NCBI RefSeq assembly: GCF_029852145.1 | Contig: NC_079969.1 | Span: 7,068,001-7,132,000, forward strand | Direction: 5' to 3' | Source of the DNA: Microplitis mediator | Taxonomy: Eukaryota; Arthropoda; Insecta; Hymenoptera; Braconidae | Length of the DNA stretch: 64,000 nucleotides | Part shown: positions 54,086-64,000 of the stretch, one piece after another | Numbering within the stretch: the first letter of the stretch is position 1 | Layout: each line of letters begins with the position of its first letter | Notes under the pieces: model-generated | What the model was told of the DNA's origin: nothing | Database searches by the model: none | What the model saw: only the letters and a program-made list of their open reading frames with translations | Made by a program: the position numbers and the translations under genes

Positions 54086-55905
54086 AGTTGTAATTATTCC
54101 CGATTAAACACAACTTAAACCCATAAAATTGTCAAATATGTAGTAATTAAAAGTCAGGTTTCAATTCTAATGCGCGAGATGTCTAAACAAAAAGACGCGA
54201 ATGAGTAATGAGAACAGTTGAAGTAATCGCGCATATATTAACTTGTGTCTCATGAGACGCATCTCATGTGTCTTTGATATTAAAGTTTGTAACTTTAAGT
54301 AGGATATAAAAAAAAAACACATGTACTGACCAATGAAATGGTTACGACAAACTAGTCCATCTTTATCGCAGTTCTATTATCAACTTTAAATATCTCGAGT
54401 CATTTTGTCTCCGTACAAAAAAAAAATATTTTGAAATGTGAAATGACATTCGGGACATAAATTTTTTGACCTTCCTTGGTCTGTAATGAACTATTTTTTG
54501 AATTGACCTAACGCTAGTGATAAAAAAACAAGAAATATACAGCTTCTAACAAATGTATCGTTTTTTTGAGAAATCTCATAAGTCAAGAAGACAAAATTTT
54601 TCAGGAAACACAAAAAACGTTTTTTTGGAAAAACTTGACATTAAAATAATAAATAAATAATTGAATACAATAATGTTAGCGTCTCTGAAAAAGATTCCAA
54701 CAAGAAAAATTCAATTTTTTAACTGAAACTACTTAAAAAAATTATTTAAAGTTGATTGACTTATGGGGTTTCTCAACCAAACGGGAAAAAAAAGTTATAA
54801 AATCATTGCTTTTTTAAATGTTTCCACTCAAATCATTTATTACACTGATAAAATGAAGTATTAAATATGTATTTGAACTCTGAAACTCAGAAATTACAAA
54901 AAAATATGATTAATTTAAATATTTTAATTAGTCATATAACAGTCAACAATAAAACAACATTTGAAATTAATTTCCCAAAAAAGCGCGAACTTTAAATAAA
55001 AAAAAAAAAATGGTTTCTGTAAAACTAAAACTGCATATGTTTATTTGAGTCATTGACTTATGAGATTTCTCAATTAAATGAAATTGCTGTCACCCCGTTA
55101 ATTTTTTTTTAAACGCTGAATTGATACATATTTTGATTGATTTCTGTGGAGGAACATCCAAAGAACCCAAAAATGCAAAACACCCAATTTCGTAAAAAAC
55201 ATGACTTATGGGGTTTCTCAAAAAAACGATTCAAATAAAAAGAAAACGTTTTTGAAAAATCTGCCGCGTAGTCAATATTGTAAAAAAAAACTTTTAAAAA
55301 AATTTCAACTTGCTAATAACTCTAACTAATTTATAACTGTATTTCAAATACATAAACTACCATTATCAATACATCGATAATCTACTCCAGCCCGAAAAAA
55401 ATAAAAATAAATTTCAACAGTGATGATTGCATCAGTTTAAAAACAGGCATACTCAAGAAACAGATACACTCATCTGAGTATTATAATAAAACGATACTCT
55501 ATAACTATATAATATACACATCCACATATCCCAATATACATATTATACTTATATACATAAATATCTATAAAGAGAAGTTACTTATATACTGATACAGTAA
55601 AAACGAAAAGGCTATAGAATTGAATACTACAATATGGCCACAAGCTTTAAAGCTTAATGCTCTACAGCAAATCTAAGACGTTTTTTTACTCTACTTTTAA
55701 TATTTATAAACTTGAGTATTTTAACTTTTTGCCCAGTCTACCATCATCATCAGTAACGTTAACATCATCCAATTATTTCAATTTTTTAAATAATTTAATT
55801 ATTTTAATTAACAAAAAAAATCATAAATAATTACAATAAATTTATTTAAATAAATAATAATTATATTTAATCTTTGAAAAAATTATTTATATAAAAATTT
55901 ACAAA
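54086..55905. other. intergenic region between Meox and the small membrane protein gene
   Basis: The upstream regions of two divergent genes meet here. A TIR element occupies 54557-55231. GAGACGCATCTCATGTGTC near 54251 is a short palindrome in the Meox upstream region. No other gene was seen. Confidence 0.6.
54557..55231. mobile_element. 675-bp TIR element with CGTTTTTTTGAGAAAYCYCA ends
   Basis: CGTTTTTTTGAGAAATCTCA with TAAGTCA on the left is inverted as TGACTTATGGGGTTTCTCAA with AAAAACG on the right. Two further inner copies of TTGACTTATGRGRTTTCTCA lie at 54760 and 55054. Confidence 0.75.
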
Positions 55906-56281
55906 ATGGACAGTCGTTGGAGAAATCCAGGTAATTTTAATTTATTAATTAATCAATTAGTTAATTAAATAAAGTAATTTAATTTTATTTATTTTTTTTT
56001 TCTGAAAATTTCCATCTTAAATTTAAAAAAACTTTTGATAAATAAATATAGGAATCGCTGAAATAACAATGCAGGCGTACGCAGATCGACACGGATTATC
56101 TGGTGGAAGAAATGAACAAACTGAAAGTATTTGTTGGCGGCCACGAGCTAAACCAATAGCATTGACAGTTGTTTGTATTATTATTATATCATTAGCAGTT
56201 TATTGGTTAATTGTTGGTCCGATTTTTGAAAGTCAAAAACAACGGGGTAAAATAAGTCGAGGTGAACGTAATTGTGATTAA
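55906..56281 (+). CDS. unrecognised small single-pass membrane protein, 84 aa
   Basis: There are two exons: 55906-55930 (ATG plus eight codons and one base, donor GTAATT) and 56052-56281 (acceptor AATATAG, stop TAA). The join gives MDSRWRNPGIAEITMQAYAD and so on. The protein is polar for residues 1-42, has one strongly hydrophobic segment at residues 43-67 (PIALTVVCIIIISLAVYW and following), and a short basic tail (KQRGKISRGERNCD). There is no cleavable signal peptide, so a signal-anchor topology is likely. I do not recognise the family. Coding is supported by the exact splice join, the lower AT content against its flanks and the transmembrane segment. It lies in the 6-kb interval between the homeobox gene and Kal1, facing right. 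Confidence 0.7.
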
Positions 56282-57229
56282 TTAATTTTTATGGTTTTAA
56301 ATTTATAAATATATATATTTATATTTATATTATAATTTTTAATGTGTATGTATTTTAATTAAATTCAATAAATTTCATTGTTTTTAAATATTTAATTGTT
56401 TTTGATTTTTTGACTGAAGTATTTAGAGGATTTTTTTTTTTTTTTTCGAATGAAATTAATGGTTATTTTTAAAATTTATTGTTAGACTTCCGGTTTTAAT
56501 AAAATAATAGATTATTACTTCCGCAGATTTTTCATAAACAGTAAATTGTTTTTAAATTATTTTTTAAAATAATTTTGTGTATGTGGATTCAAATATTTTT
56601 ATTTTGTAAATTTGATGCTTAAGTTTTAATTTTTATTTTGAAATATTAAACTCAGGTATTAATAAGATCATGTTACAGTACTTTATTTTATTTTTTCGTC
56701 AATTTTCGTCAATACTCAGTATATAGTCTACGTCATATATCGAGGTCATTGTTATAGAAAATTAAAATTTTTTATATTCTTATTCAGAAAAATATTTTTT
56801 TTTTGTAACTGGTAATTACGTTTTTTTTTTTATTTATGACACTGAAGTCAGCCGACGACTAATAATTTTTGGAATTGATTCAAAATTATGATTTACAAAA
56901 AAAAAATATTTTATAAAATTGCACTTGTAGTTTTTTAAATTTTCTACATGTGCATATTTTTTTTTTTTTTTTTTCTAAATTGATCTGATGAAAAAAAAAA
57001 ATCTGGAAATTTTTAATTGTCTGCTAACTTTAGGATCATTTTTTTAAAAATGTTAATTGTAGTATTTTTGACGACTCGAAAAATAAAAAGTTTTACACTT
57101 CGTTGACTCAATCCTTTAGGGTCACATGAGATCGACAAAATACGAGCCTGGAAAAAATCACGAAAAAAAGATTCGTCATCATAACAACAGTCGGGACAGC
57201 GAAAAACCTCGGGAAAAAGTAATTTAGAT

Positions 57230-57560
57230 ATAAGTAGATCTAAAATTTTTAATAGATCTCAGATCTTTGATGATTTCGGCAGATCTTCAATGACTAGACC
57301 TATGGTGATCTCTAAAGATCTTCAATGATCTCGAGTCTTTGATGATGATCGATAATTTATGATCAATTTTTCTTATTAGGGCTGCAGAAGTCGTCGGACG
57401 TCGCCAATTTCCGTGAGTTTCTGCAAATTTTTAGATCATTGGAAAAAAGGTCTGATAATTATGAGATCTACATTGATATTCGCAGATCTGCTAGAAGTAA
57501 CATCGATTTAATTTTTAAAAATCAGATCTCCGTAGATCTTTTGTAGATTAACGTTACGAT
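57230..57560. repeat. AGATCT-rich repeat (copy 2)
   Basis: It shares AGATCTCAGATCTTTGATGA and TCTGCTAGAAGTAA with the copy at 6955-7565. Confidence 0.65.
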
Positions 57561-57668
57561 AACAAATAAACTTGTTGTAGAAACAAATGTAATTTTGTTG
57601 TAATTAAGAAGTCGATTTGTTTTGAAAACGTACAATATTTATTATTATTTTTGGTTTGCAGTGTACAT

Positions 57669-58275
57669 TAGGGTAATTTATTTCCGCAAAAGTTTTTTTT
57701 TTTAAATGCTCAAGCAAAATCGCAATCTACATCGAAAAAAAAATTCATTATTTTCCATTTTTTATACTTTTTTTTACATTTTCAATTATAAAAATTGCTA
57801 TAACTCATAAACTATCGGTTGGAGCAACTTAGGTTTAAGGACCTTTTTTAAAGAGGATAAAATTTCCTTAAAATATATGTTTCCTTTGTTTCCCTGTACT
57901 TAGGTTGTTCGTCCTAAAAAATGAAAAAATCACGATTTTCGTCAAAAAATTAAGTTCGATAGCTCTTACTGGTGAATCAGCGTGAGCTACATTAAAAAGT
58001 CCAAGAGCAATTTTAAAGAGCACGGAATCTCCTACAAGATTCAACAATTCGTTTCTCAATATCATGAAAAGCAGCTCAGCATTAGAAATTTGAAAAAAAA
58101 AAAAAAACAATTTTTTTACATGCATTTTAAATGGGAAAAAATCAAATTGAAATATTAAGTACTTAGCATTGGAATTAAGAGCTCATATTCAGTGAGAATT
58201 TTTTTTTTTCGATGTAGATTGAGATTTTGCTTGAGCACTTAAAAAAAAAAAATTTTGCGGAAATGAATCACCCTA
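57669..58275. mobile_element. foldback element with TAGGGTRATTYATTTCCGCA ends
   Basis: The left TAGGGTAATTTATTTCCGCA and GCTCAAGCAAAATCGCAATC arms are inverted on the right as GATTGAGATTTTGCTTGAGC and TGCGGAAATGAATCACCCTA. The paired arms are about 85 nt. Confidence 0.85.
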
Positions 58276-58554
58276 GTGTATATCCCCTGTAGAAATTCTT
58301 AACACTTTTGTATTAAGTTGATCTGAAATCATGAAAAATTCCAGTCGATCCAATCGGCGTCTTACTAATACCTCCCGCTCATAGGTGGGCTCGAACTCAG
58401 TTCTTTTGGACGAAAGTTTTTCCTTACCTCCAATTCACAACACATCAGTTACATGATACTTATTACAAATTATAACAATATCATCGCGTATTTCAAAGTA
58501 GACATTTGTTATCGTAAGTGAGCGTAGCTTATGATTACGAAAATAGTCTATTAC

Positions 58555-58666
58555 ACACCAAGGGAGGAAAGTAAGACACTCCAACCCACGTGTATAATTG
58601 CCTACCCGAGTCGAAAGCGAGGGTAGCAAACACGCGTATTGGAACGTTCTATCCGTGGTGTGCATA
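58555..58666. mobile_element. hairpin of the CACCAAGGGAGGAAA group
   Basis: CACACCAAGGGAGGAAAGTA and CACTCCAACCCACGTGT pair with ACACGCGTATTGGAACG and CCGTGGTGTG. The group also occurs at 58986-59105, 41592-41697 and, cut off, at 63922-64000. Confidence 0.7.
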
Positions 58667-58985
58667 CTATTTTTCACCAGATCTGGGCATGAAAGAAAAG
58701 AACGACATTCTTCCGGATAAACAGGGCAAGAATTTAAACTTTCGGCGCAGGTTTAGTGAAAAAAGACTTTTAGCCTTAGTAACTACACTATATGCAACGA
58801 TTGCTGTTAATGTGATCACTTTAACACTAATTAGTCATTCAAATTTTACTAAATTTTGTGTAAAATAATTACAAGTATGAGTAGTCAATATGCCACTGAC
58901 TGCAGTAATTTGGACTACACTTTTTTCCATGCGCAAATAGAGACAAAATTTAAACTTTCTGCACAGATCTGGTGAAAAATCGTAT

Positions 58986-59105
58986 ACACACCTCGGGGGA
59001 AGGTAGGGAATTCCAATCCGCGTGTTTGCCACCCTCGCCTTCGTCTCGGCTAAGCAACTGAACCCGTGGGTTGGAATGTCCTACTTTTCTCCCTCGGTGT
59101 GTAAT
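58986..59105. mobile_element. hairpin of the CACCAAGGGAGGAAA group
   Basis: ACACCTCGGGGGAAGGTAGG and AATTCCAATCCGCGTGTT are inverted as AACCCGTGGGTTGGAATG and CTCCCTCGGTGTGT. Its loop runs in the opposite sense to that of 58555-58666. Confidence 0.7.
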
Positions 59106-60096
59106 CTACTATTCCGTGGCATGATAATTTTAGCGAATCCCCATAAATTTCCATACGAACTTTTCAAATGTCTAAAAAAAATCGTAAATTACCACAAAGT
59201 AATTCATCAAAATAAAAAAAAATTTTATTGTTTTGAAATGTCAAAAAAAATTTAATTCTCTCAACTAAAACAAGTTGTTTATAGTCTTTACGAGCGTACG
59301 AACGTACAAGTATACATAATGCACTAGTTAATATATCTATATATACATGTATATATAGTAAAGGTATAAAGAATCATCTACGTGGTTGTTTTGAAGGTAA
59401 CCAGGATATTGGCGCAGTAAAGTTAACATTCAACTGCTTCACACACGTCCGGATAGCAGCAAGTAAAAGCGTACATACAACTAGTTATTTATAGTCTAAT
59501 GTTTCTTAATGTATTTCTTCCGCACTATTAAATAATTTACCAAAAATCACCATATTAATTTATTACATTATTTATGCATTTTAATTTCCCAGAAACCATA
59601 AAAACAATTAATCAAAATTATTTTACAAATTTATAAATACTTTTTGAAATTACTCATATCATGTACGCTCTCATATGTTGGCTCATTTTATTTATTATTA
59701 TTATTATTATTATTAATTTATATATCTATATATATAACTTTTTTTTTTTAAATTACAAGGAGTATTTTACAGGGTGGGGAACACGGTGTGGGTTGTAAAA
59801 GAGAAGTAGGAGAAGCCTGAGCAAGGATCGACCGGTCAGAAAAGTGAACTCGATCTCAGTTCGAACGCATCGACTCGATAGGCGCCACTCTTATCCAGTC
59901 AATTTTAATTATTATTATTTTTTAATTTTAATAAATATTTTTGTAAATAAAAAAAAAAAATTTTCATATTTTATGTGATATTTATATTTATTTATTTGAT
60001 TAAATTTAAATTGAGAGTAAAAGTGATGAATTTTGAATTTTTTTAATTAGAGATTTTTAATTAAAATTTTCGAACGTTTTTTTTTTGTTTTCATAC

Positions 60097-63000
60097 ATGA
60101 CTGGAATTTGCATAAAACGTATGTTAATTTTTTTTAATTAATTAATTAATTTATTTATTTATTATTTATGGATTTATTTAGGTTTTTAATTTATTATTGA
60201 TGATTTTGTTTATAATTGAAATATCTGTGAAACTATTGAATTTATGAAAAAAATGAAAGATACCTTTTTTGTAGAAAATTAAATTTCCTATAAAATTGTA
60301 TTCTATTATTTTTATTGTATCTGTGATATTTTGCCAGGAATATTGATTTGAAAAATTATGAAAGTTGATTTTATTAATTTAGTATATAAAAACTTTTAAA
60401 TTAAAATACTAGCTTAAGTATCAAAGATATGATAAAAATATAAGAGACCAAATTTGTAGAGAATTAAATTTCCTATAAAAAGTATATAAGCATATTTCGT
60501 CGTAAACTCAATAGTTTTCAAGTAAATTAAATTTATAATGAATCAAAATTTTTTTTTCCAATAATAACAACAATATTATTTATATTTATTACAGAATTAT
60601 GGCCATGGTGGTTATTATTACCCACTTGTTTTGGTTTTTGGACAAAGTACACCGTAGATTACGATTCAATGCGAGTTGCTCGTTGTTACTCAAAATGCGA
60701 TCGATATCCTTCAATTAACGAGGTAAAAAAAAAAAAAAACAACAACATAAAACCCATGACTCTTCTTAAATCTTTTCTTCCCTTTACCCTTTCTCTTTAA
60801 AATCATGTAACAAAAAAAAAAAAACTAATATACAACAATGCAAAAAAAAAACATAAATACATAAAATAAAAATAACAACCCCATTAGCGAATGTAAAGCA
60901 GAAAAAAAAATTACCGATAAAAAAAAGTTGAGCAAAAACAAAAACACAAAGGACCGTGTATCGAAAAACAGGTTTTCACGCCTGTTATATACAAAAGAAC
61001 AATCGCAAAAGATGGACCCTTGTATATCGTTTGTAAGCATATATATATATATATGTACATATATATAAATATATAAGTATATATATTGCACGATGAACTC
61101 TTTCTCATTCGAAGAAGCTCTGCATTATATATATATATATATATATAAAGAAGCCAATCGGTAGTTCCATATAAAAAGTAGGCCAATAAGTAAACGAACC
61201 TGTTTCTTTATAATTTTCTTTATTTATTTATAAGATTTATTGTGTAGTTAATCTTGTATGATCCTAAAAACTAAAAACGACAAATTAATCACGTAATTTT
61301 ATATTTGAAATCAAGTATCTGTTATAAAAACTCGTGAGAATGTACATAGGAAACAGGGTTCATATATAGAAATTATTGTAGGAAGCTATGATTTATGAGT
61401 AAATTTTCTAAGAAAATTCATATAAATTTGCGGAAAACATCATTGGAATTGATAAATTCCTATGGACTTTGATAGAAGTCTATGAAATAGTAGTAGGGTC
61501 CATCCTATATGAGAATTTCTGGAAGAAATTTCCGTTGTCGGTAACTTCAGATGGAAATCTGAAGAAAGTTTATGGGATAGTGTAATATATGGGAATTCAT
61601 AGGAATCTATTTTATATGAATATATACGGAAAAAAAACTGTTGCTGCAACAGGACATGATCCAGTAGCAGCTACAGTACTTAGTTCTGCTGCAGGAACAG
61701 AATTAAGTCCTGTTGCAGCCACAGAAATAATCCTGCCGCTGCTAAGTGATTGCAACAGGAATGGACCTGTGGCTGTAACAGGAATATCCTGTTGCAGCAA
61801 AATTTCTTTTTTCTCCGTGTACGACTCCATGGTAATACTTTCAAAATTCATTTTTTTCGGTCGGCCAGAAAAAGTCAATGATCCGGAAATTAGCAGACAC
61901 TTAAAAATTTTCAAATTTTTTTTCAACCGATTAATTATAAAAAAAACAAAAATCTAAAAAAATGCACATGTAGAAAATTTAATTAACTATAGGTGCAATT
62001 TTTTCAAAAATTTTTTTTATTATTATTTATCATTATAAAAAAAAACCAAAAATTATAAGACGTCGGCTAACTTCAGTATCGTAAAAATCGTTAGCCAGTG
62101 GAGTAGAATTTTTCCTGTTAGAAATAATTTCCTGCAATACAAATTTTTTTTGTTCCTCATAGTGTCCTCTAGTAGGAAAAAATAATTAAAATTTCTGATA
62201 AAATTTTTTCTAAAAGATTCCTTATAATTGAGAACTGCGGATAACTCAGCTGCCCTAATTCAAAACACAGTAAGGGACAAATTTTTCAAAATCAATTTTT
62301 TAGTATTTTCAGTTCCAGTGAAGTCTTGTGGACATGATTCAATACATATTTGAAAAATTTAATTTTTGTCAGTTACTGTGTTTTGATATTGGACAGCCGA
62401 ACTGTCTATATATTTTTATATTAATCAAAGAGTATATTTATGTCCTGTTAGGAATATCCTTAGATAACATAAACGTTTTTAGTTATTTACAGTGTCCTCA
62501 AGTAGGAAAAACCATTAAAACTATTAGGATTTCTGTATCGGATGCCATATGAGAATCCATACGAATACACTATGTGGGAATCCGTACAGAAATATATATA
62601 AAGGATATATTTTCTGATGAGAATATAATGATTCTAGTAAAAATTTCGGAGTAAAGATGCAATAGAAGCTGAAAAAAAAAATGTTTAGATCTGATTCGGT
62701 CTAATTTATAGGTGTAGATTAAATCCTTAATTAAAACGAGCTATTAAGTCTATGAAATGAATGAATTTTTTAATTATTAAATAATGCTGTGAATTAGAAA
62801 AGTATAAAGTAAACATGGGAGTAATTACGTAAAACGTTCCACACTTTATACGAAAATTAGGATAGTTTACAATTAAATTGAGAAAAATAATTAGAAAGTC
62901 CGAACTGGGGATCGAACCCAGACCAATGCGGTAACGCACCGAGTGCTTTACTGGTTGACCTATCGAGGCCTATGCCGAATTCTCTTCAATTTGTTATATA

Positions 63001-63888
63001 CTAGCGTACATGTTTCGCGCGCGTGTCGTTTTTAATATATTTATTTGAATGTATATTTTCGTGTCGTTTGCATATATTTTTTTGCTTTCGACCAATCACG
63101 TTACGAATAGTTTGGCTTCACATATATTTCATCTATATTTTATTATAGGATAATATTACACTGAAAAAAAAGTGGTGTTAAAATGAACTCACAAAGGTGT
63201 AGCGGTGCTACTTAGCGGCGTTATCAAACCAGTGCTAAACGGTGTACATGTGAAGTAAATTAACTACGATCTTCTTAATTCTAGTCACGAAATTCGGAAT
63301 TCTAATTATGAAATTGTCGTTAGTTGAGATGAAAAAAAATTTATTACCTGCATGGAGAAATTATTCTCGTTTGAAATGCTATGGTGTCATAGTAAATCCG
63401 GACTATGTTGGCCTCCTGACGGAAATTGGAATATTACTATGGCCATAGTAATTTTTGTATGTGTGCATTTCAATGTCTGTCAGAAGGCCGACATGGTCCG
63501 GCATTACTATAACACCATAGCATTTCAAACGTGAATAATTTCTCCGTGCATGAAATAAGCGAGATTAACACTAAGAAAAACACCGAGAAAAAATTTACCA
63601 CCGTTATCGAGGTTAAATTTAATACCGCAATAGCGTGGACTTACACCATTTCGTTTTACAATGTATTCTGTTATAGATAATATTTTTATTTTTAGTGTAT
63701 GGATAATTGTCTATTATCAAATTACACAAAACCCGGACAATGTCCTGAAGAAAATTCAATGTCACCTTTCGAAGCCGTTTGTTTGATTGCATGCACTAAC
63801 GATTCTCAGTGCACTGATTTAGGCAAATGTTGTGCCAATGACTGTGGAATAACTTGTATGCATCCAACAGGCCTTCATGAGCACGAAG
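60097..63888 (+). CDS. Kal1: Kal1 (anosmin-1)-like secreted WAP-domain protein, 5' part
   Basis: Three exons are seen. Exon 1, 60097-60118 (ATG ACT GGA ATT TGC ATA AAA C, donor GTATGT), is short and less sure. Exon 2 is 60595-60722 and exon 3 is 63696-63888. Phases 1 and 0 join to MTGICIKQLWPWWLLLPTCF and so on. Residues 1-23 look like a signal peptide. Then come ARCYSKC and CMDNC (the cysteine-rich region of anosmin) and a WAP four-disulfide core at residues 62-105 with all eight cysteines (66, 79, 83, 89, 95, 96, 100, 104) and the motif KCCANDCGITC. Anosmin-1 continues with fibronectin type III repeats, which would lie beyond the window. The known protein is extracellular, binds heparan sulfate and affects axon branching and FGF signalling. 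Exon 3 ends at AAG followed by GCAAGT, which suggests a GC donor. Confidence 0.83.
61627..61819. mobile_element. MITE with CTGTTGCTGCAACAGGA arms, in Kal1 intron 2
   Basis: CGGAAAAAAAACTGTTGCTG is inverted as TGTTGCAGCAAAATTTC with TTCTCCG, and CTGTTGCAGCCACAG-like words fill the inside. The reading frames at 61589-61957 and 61612-61926 come from this repeat. Confidence 0.75.
62897..62970 (-). repeat. tRNA-like segment
   Basis: On the minus strand a perfect T arm (CTGGG TTCGATC CCCAG) and a D-arm-like GGTCAACCAGTAAAGC are present, but the acceptor stem does not pair. It is a decayed tRNA or SINE head in Kal1 intron 2. Confidence 0.5.
63350..63552. mobile_element. 203-bp hairpin in Kal1 intron 2
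   Basis: GCATGGAGAAATTATTCTCG and TTTGAAATGCTATGGTGT pair with ACACCATAGCATTTCAAACG and AATAATTTCTCCGTGCATG. The arms run to near the centre at 63450. Confidence 0.85.
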
Positions 63889-63921
63889 GCAAGTTTGTGT
63901 AAATATATAATTTAGGATATT

Positions 63922-64000
63922 GCACACCAAGAGTGGAAAGTCGGAAATTCCAACCTGCGTGTGTAATTGCCTACTTGAGACGAAAGCAAATTTCGGAAAA
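63922..64000. mobile_element. hairpin of the CACCAAGGGAGGAAA group, cut by the window end
   Basis: TTGCACACCAAGAGTGGAAA and GTGTAATTGCCTACTTGAGA match the left arm of 58555-58666. It begins 34 bp after the proposed Kal1 GC donor. Confidence 0.6.

Larger units (their letters stand above)
56282..60096. other. intergenic region before the Kal1-like gene
   Basis: It holds the AGATCT repeat copy 2, the foldback 57669-58275 and two hairpins of the CACCAAGGGAGGAAA group. The less AT-rich stretch at 59772-59900 may be 5' UTR or promoter of the Kal1-like gene. Confidence 0.5.

Noticed and set aside
60595..60722. Alternative frame of Kal1 exon 2 starting at the internal ATG (MAMVVIITHLFWF)
   Set aside because: It breaks the cysteine pattern and the phase-0 join to the WAP exon.
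61589..61957. 122-codon frame rich in AATG/VAAT repeats
   Set aside because: It derives from the CTGTTGCAGC inverted repeats of the MITE 61627-61819. An equally long frame lies on the other strand.

Overview
The window looks like nuclear DNA from an insect. It is very AT-rich, its introns carry consensus GT-AG sites, and its genes have clear metazoan relatives. The load of short inverted-repeat transposons would suit a hymenopteran such as a parasitoid wasp, but the sequence does not fix the order. I saw no rRNA, no intact tRNA, no CRISPR array and no bacterial or viral gene.

Six protein-coding genes can be assembled by splicing. (1) A transmembrane-type collagen on the + strand, 3649-40992, shows 26 exons (about 600 residues). 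Its 5' end lies upstream of the first exon seen, probably outside the window. Its C-terminus carries the cysteine motif of the type XIII/XXIII/XXV (MACIT) collagens. A second possible last exon lies at 41340-41423. (2) A PTRHD1-like peptidyl-tRNA hydrolase-domain protein on the - strand, 47086-43242. (3) A NIFK-like nucleolar RRM protein on the + strand, 47320-48436, whose start codon is 233 bp from that of PTRHD1 in a divergent arrangement. (4) A Meox/buttonless-type homeobox gene on the - strand, 54085-50534. (5) An unrecognised 84-residue single-pass membrane protein on the + strand, 55906-56281. (6) The 5' part of a Kal1 (anosmin-1)-like secreted WAP-domain gene on the + strand, from 60097 to beyond the window. 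Collagen and Kal1 act outside the cell, NIFK in the nucleolus and Meox in the nucleus. Nothing suggests they share a pathway.

Most of the remaining sequence is collagen intron and intergenic DNA filled with non-autonomous inverted-repeat elements. These include long foldbacks (24624-25357, 43633-44400, 33369-33700), nested MITEs with recognisable TA or TTAA target duplications (8447-9719, 39434-40735), MITEs that carry tRNA-like boxes (28108-28883, 41774-42547, 4339-5154), an element with an internal 64/74-bp satellite (19041-20309), and tandem arrays (10323-11100, 13700-14000). A duplicated block at about 45.65 and 52.02 kb preserves an empty and a filled site for one 422-bp element. No transposase ORF was recognised.

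Exon boundaries come from reading frame plus splice consensus. Family assignments come from recalled motifs, not from a database search.
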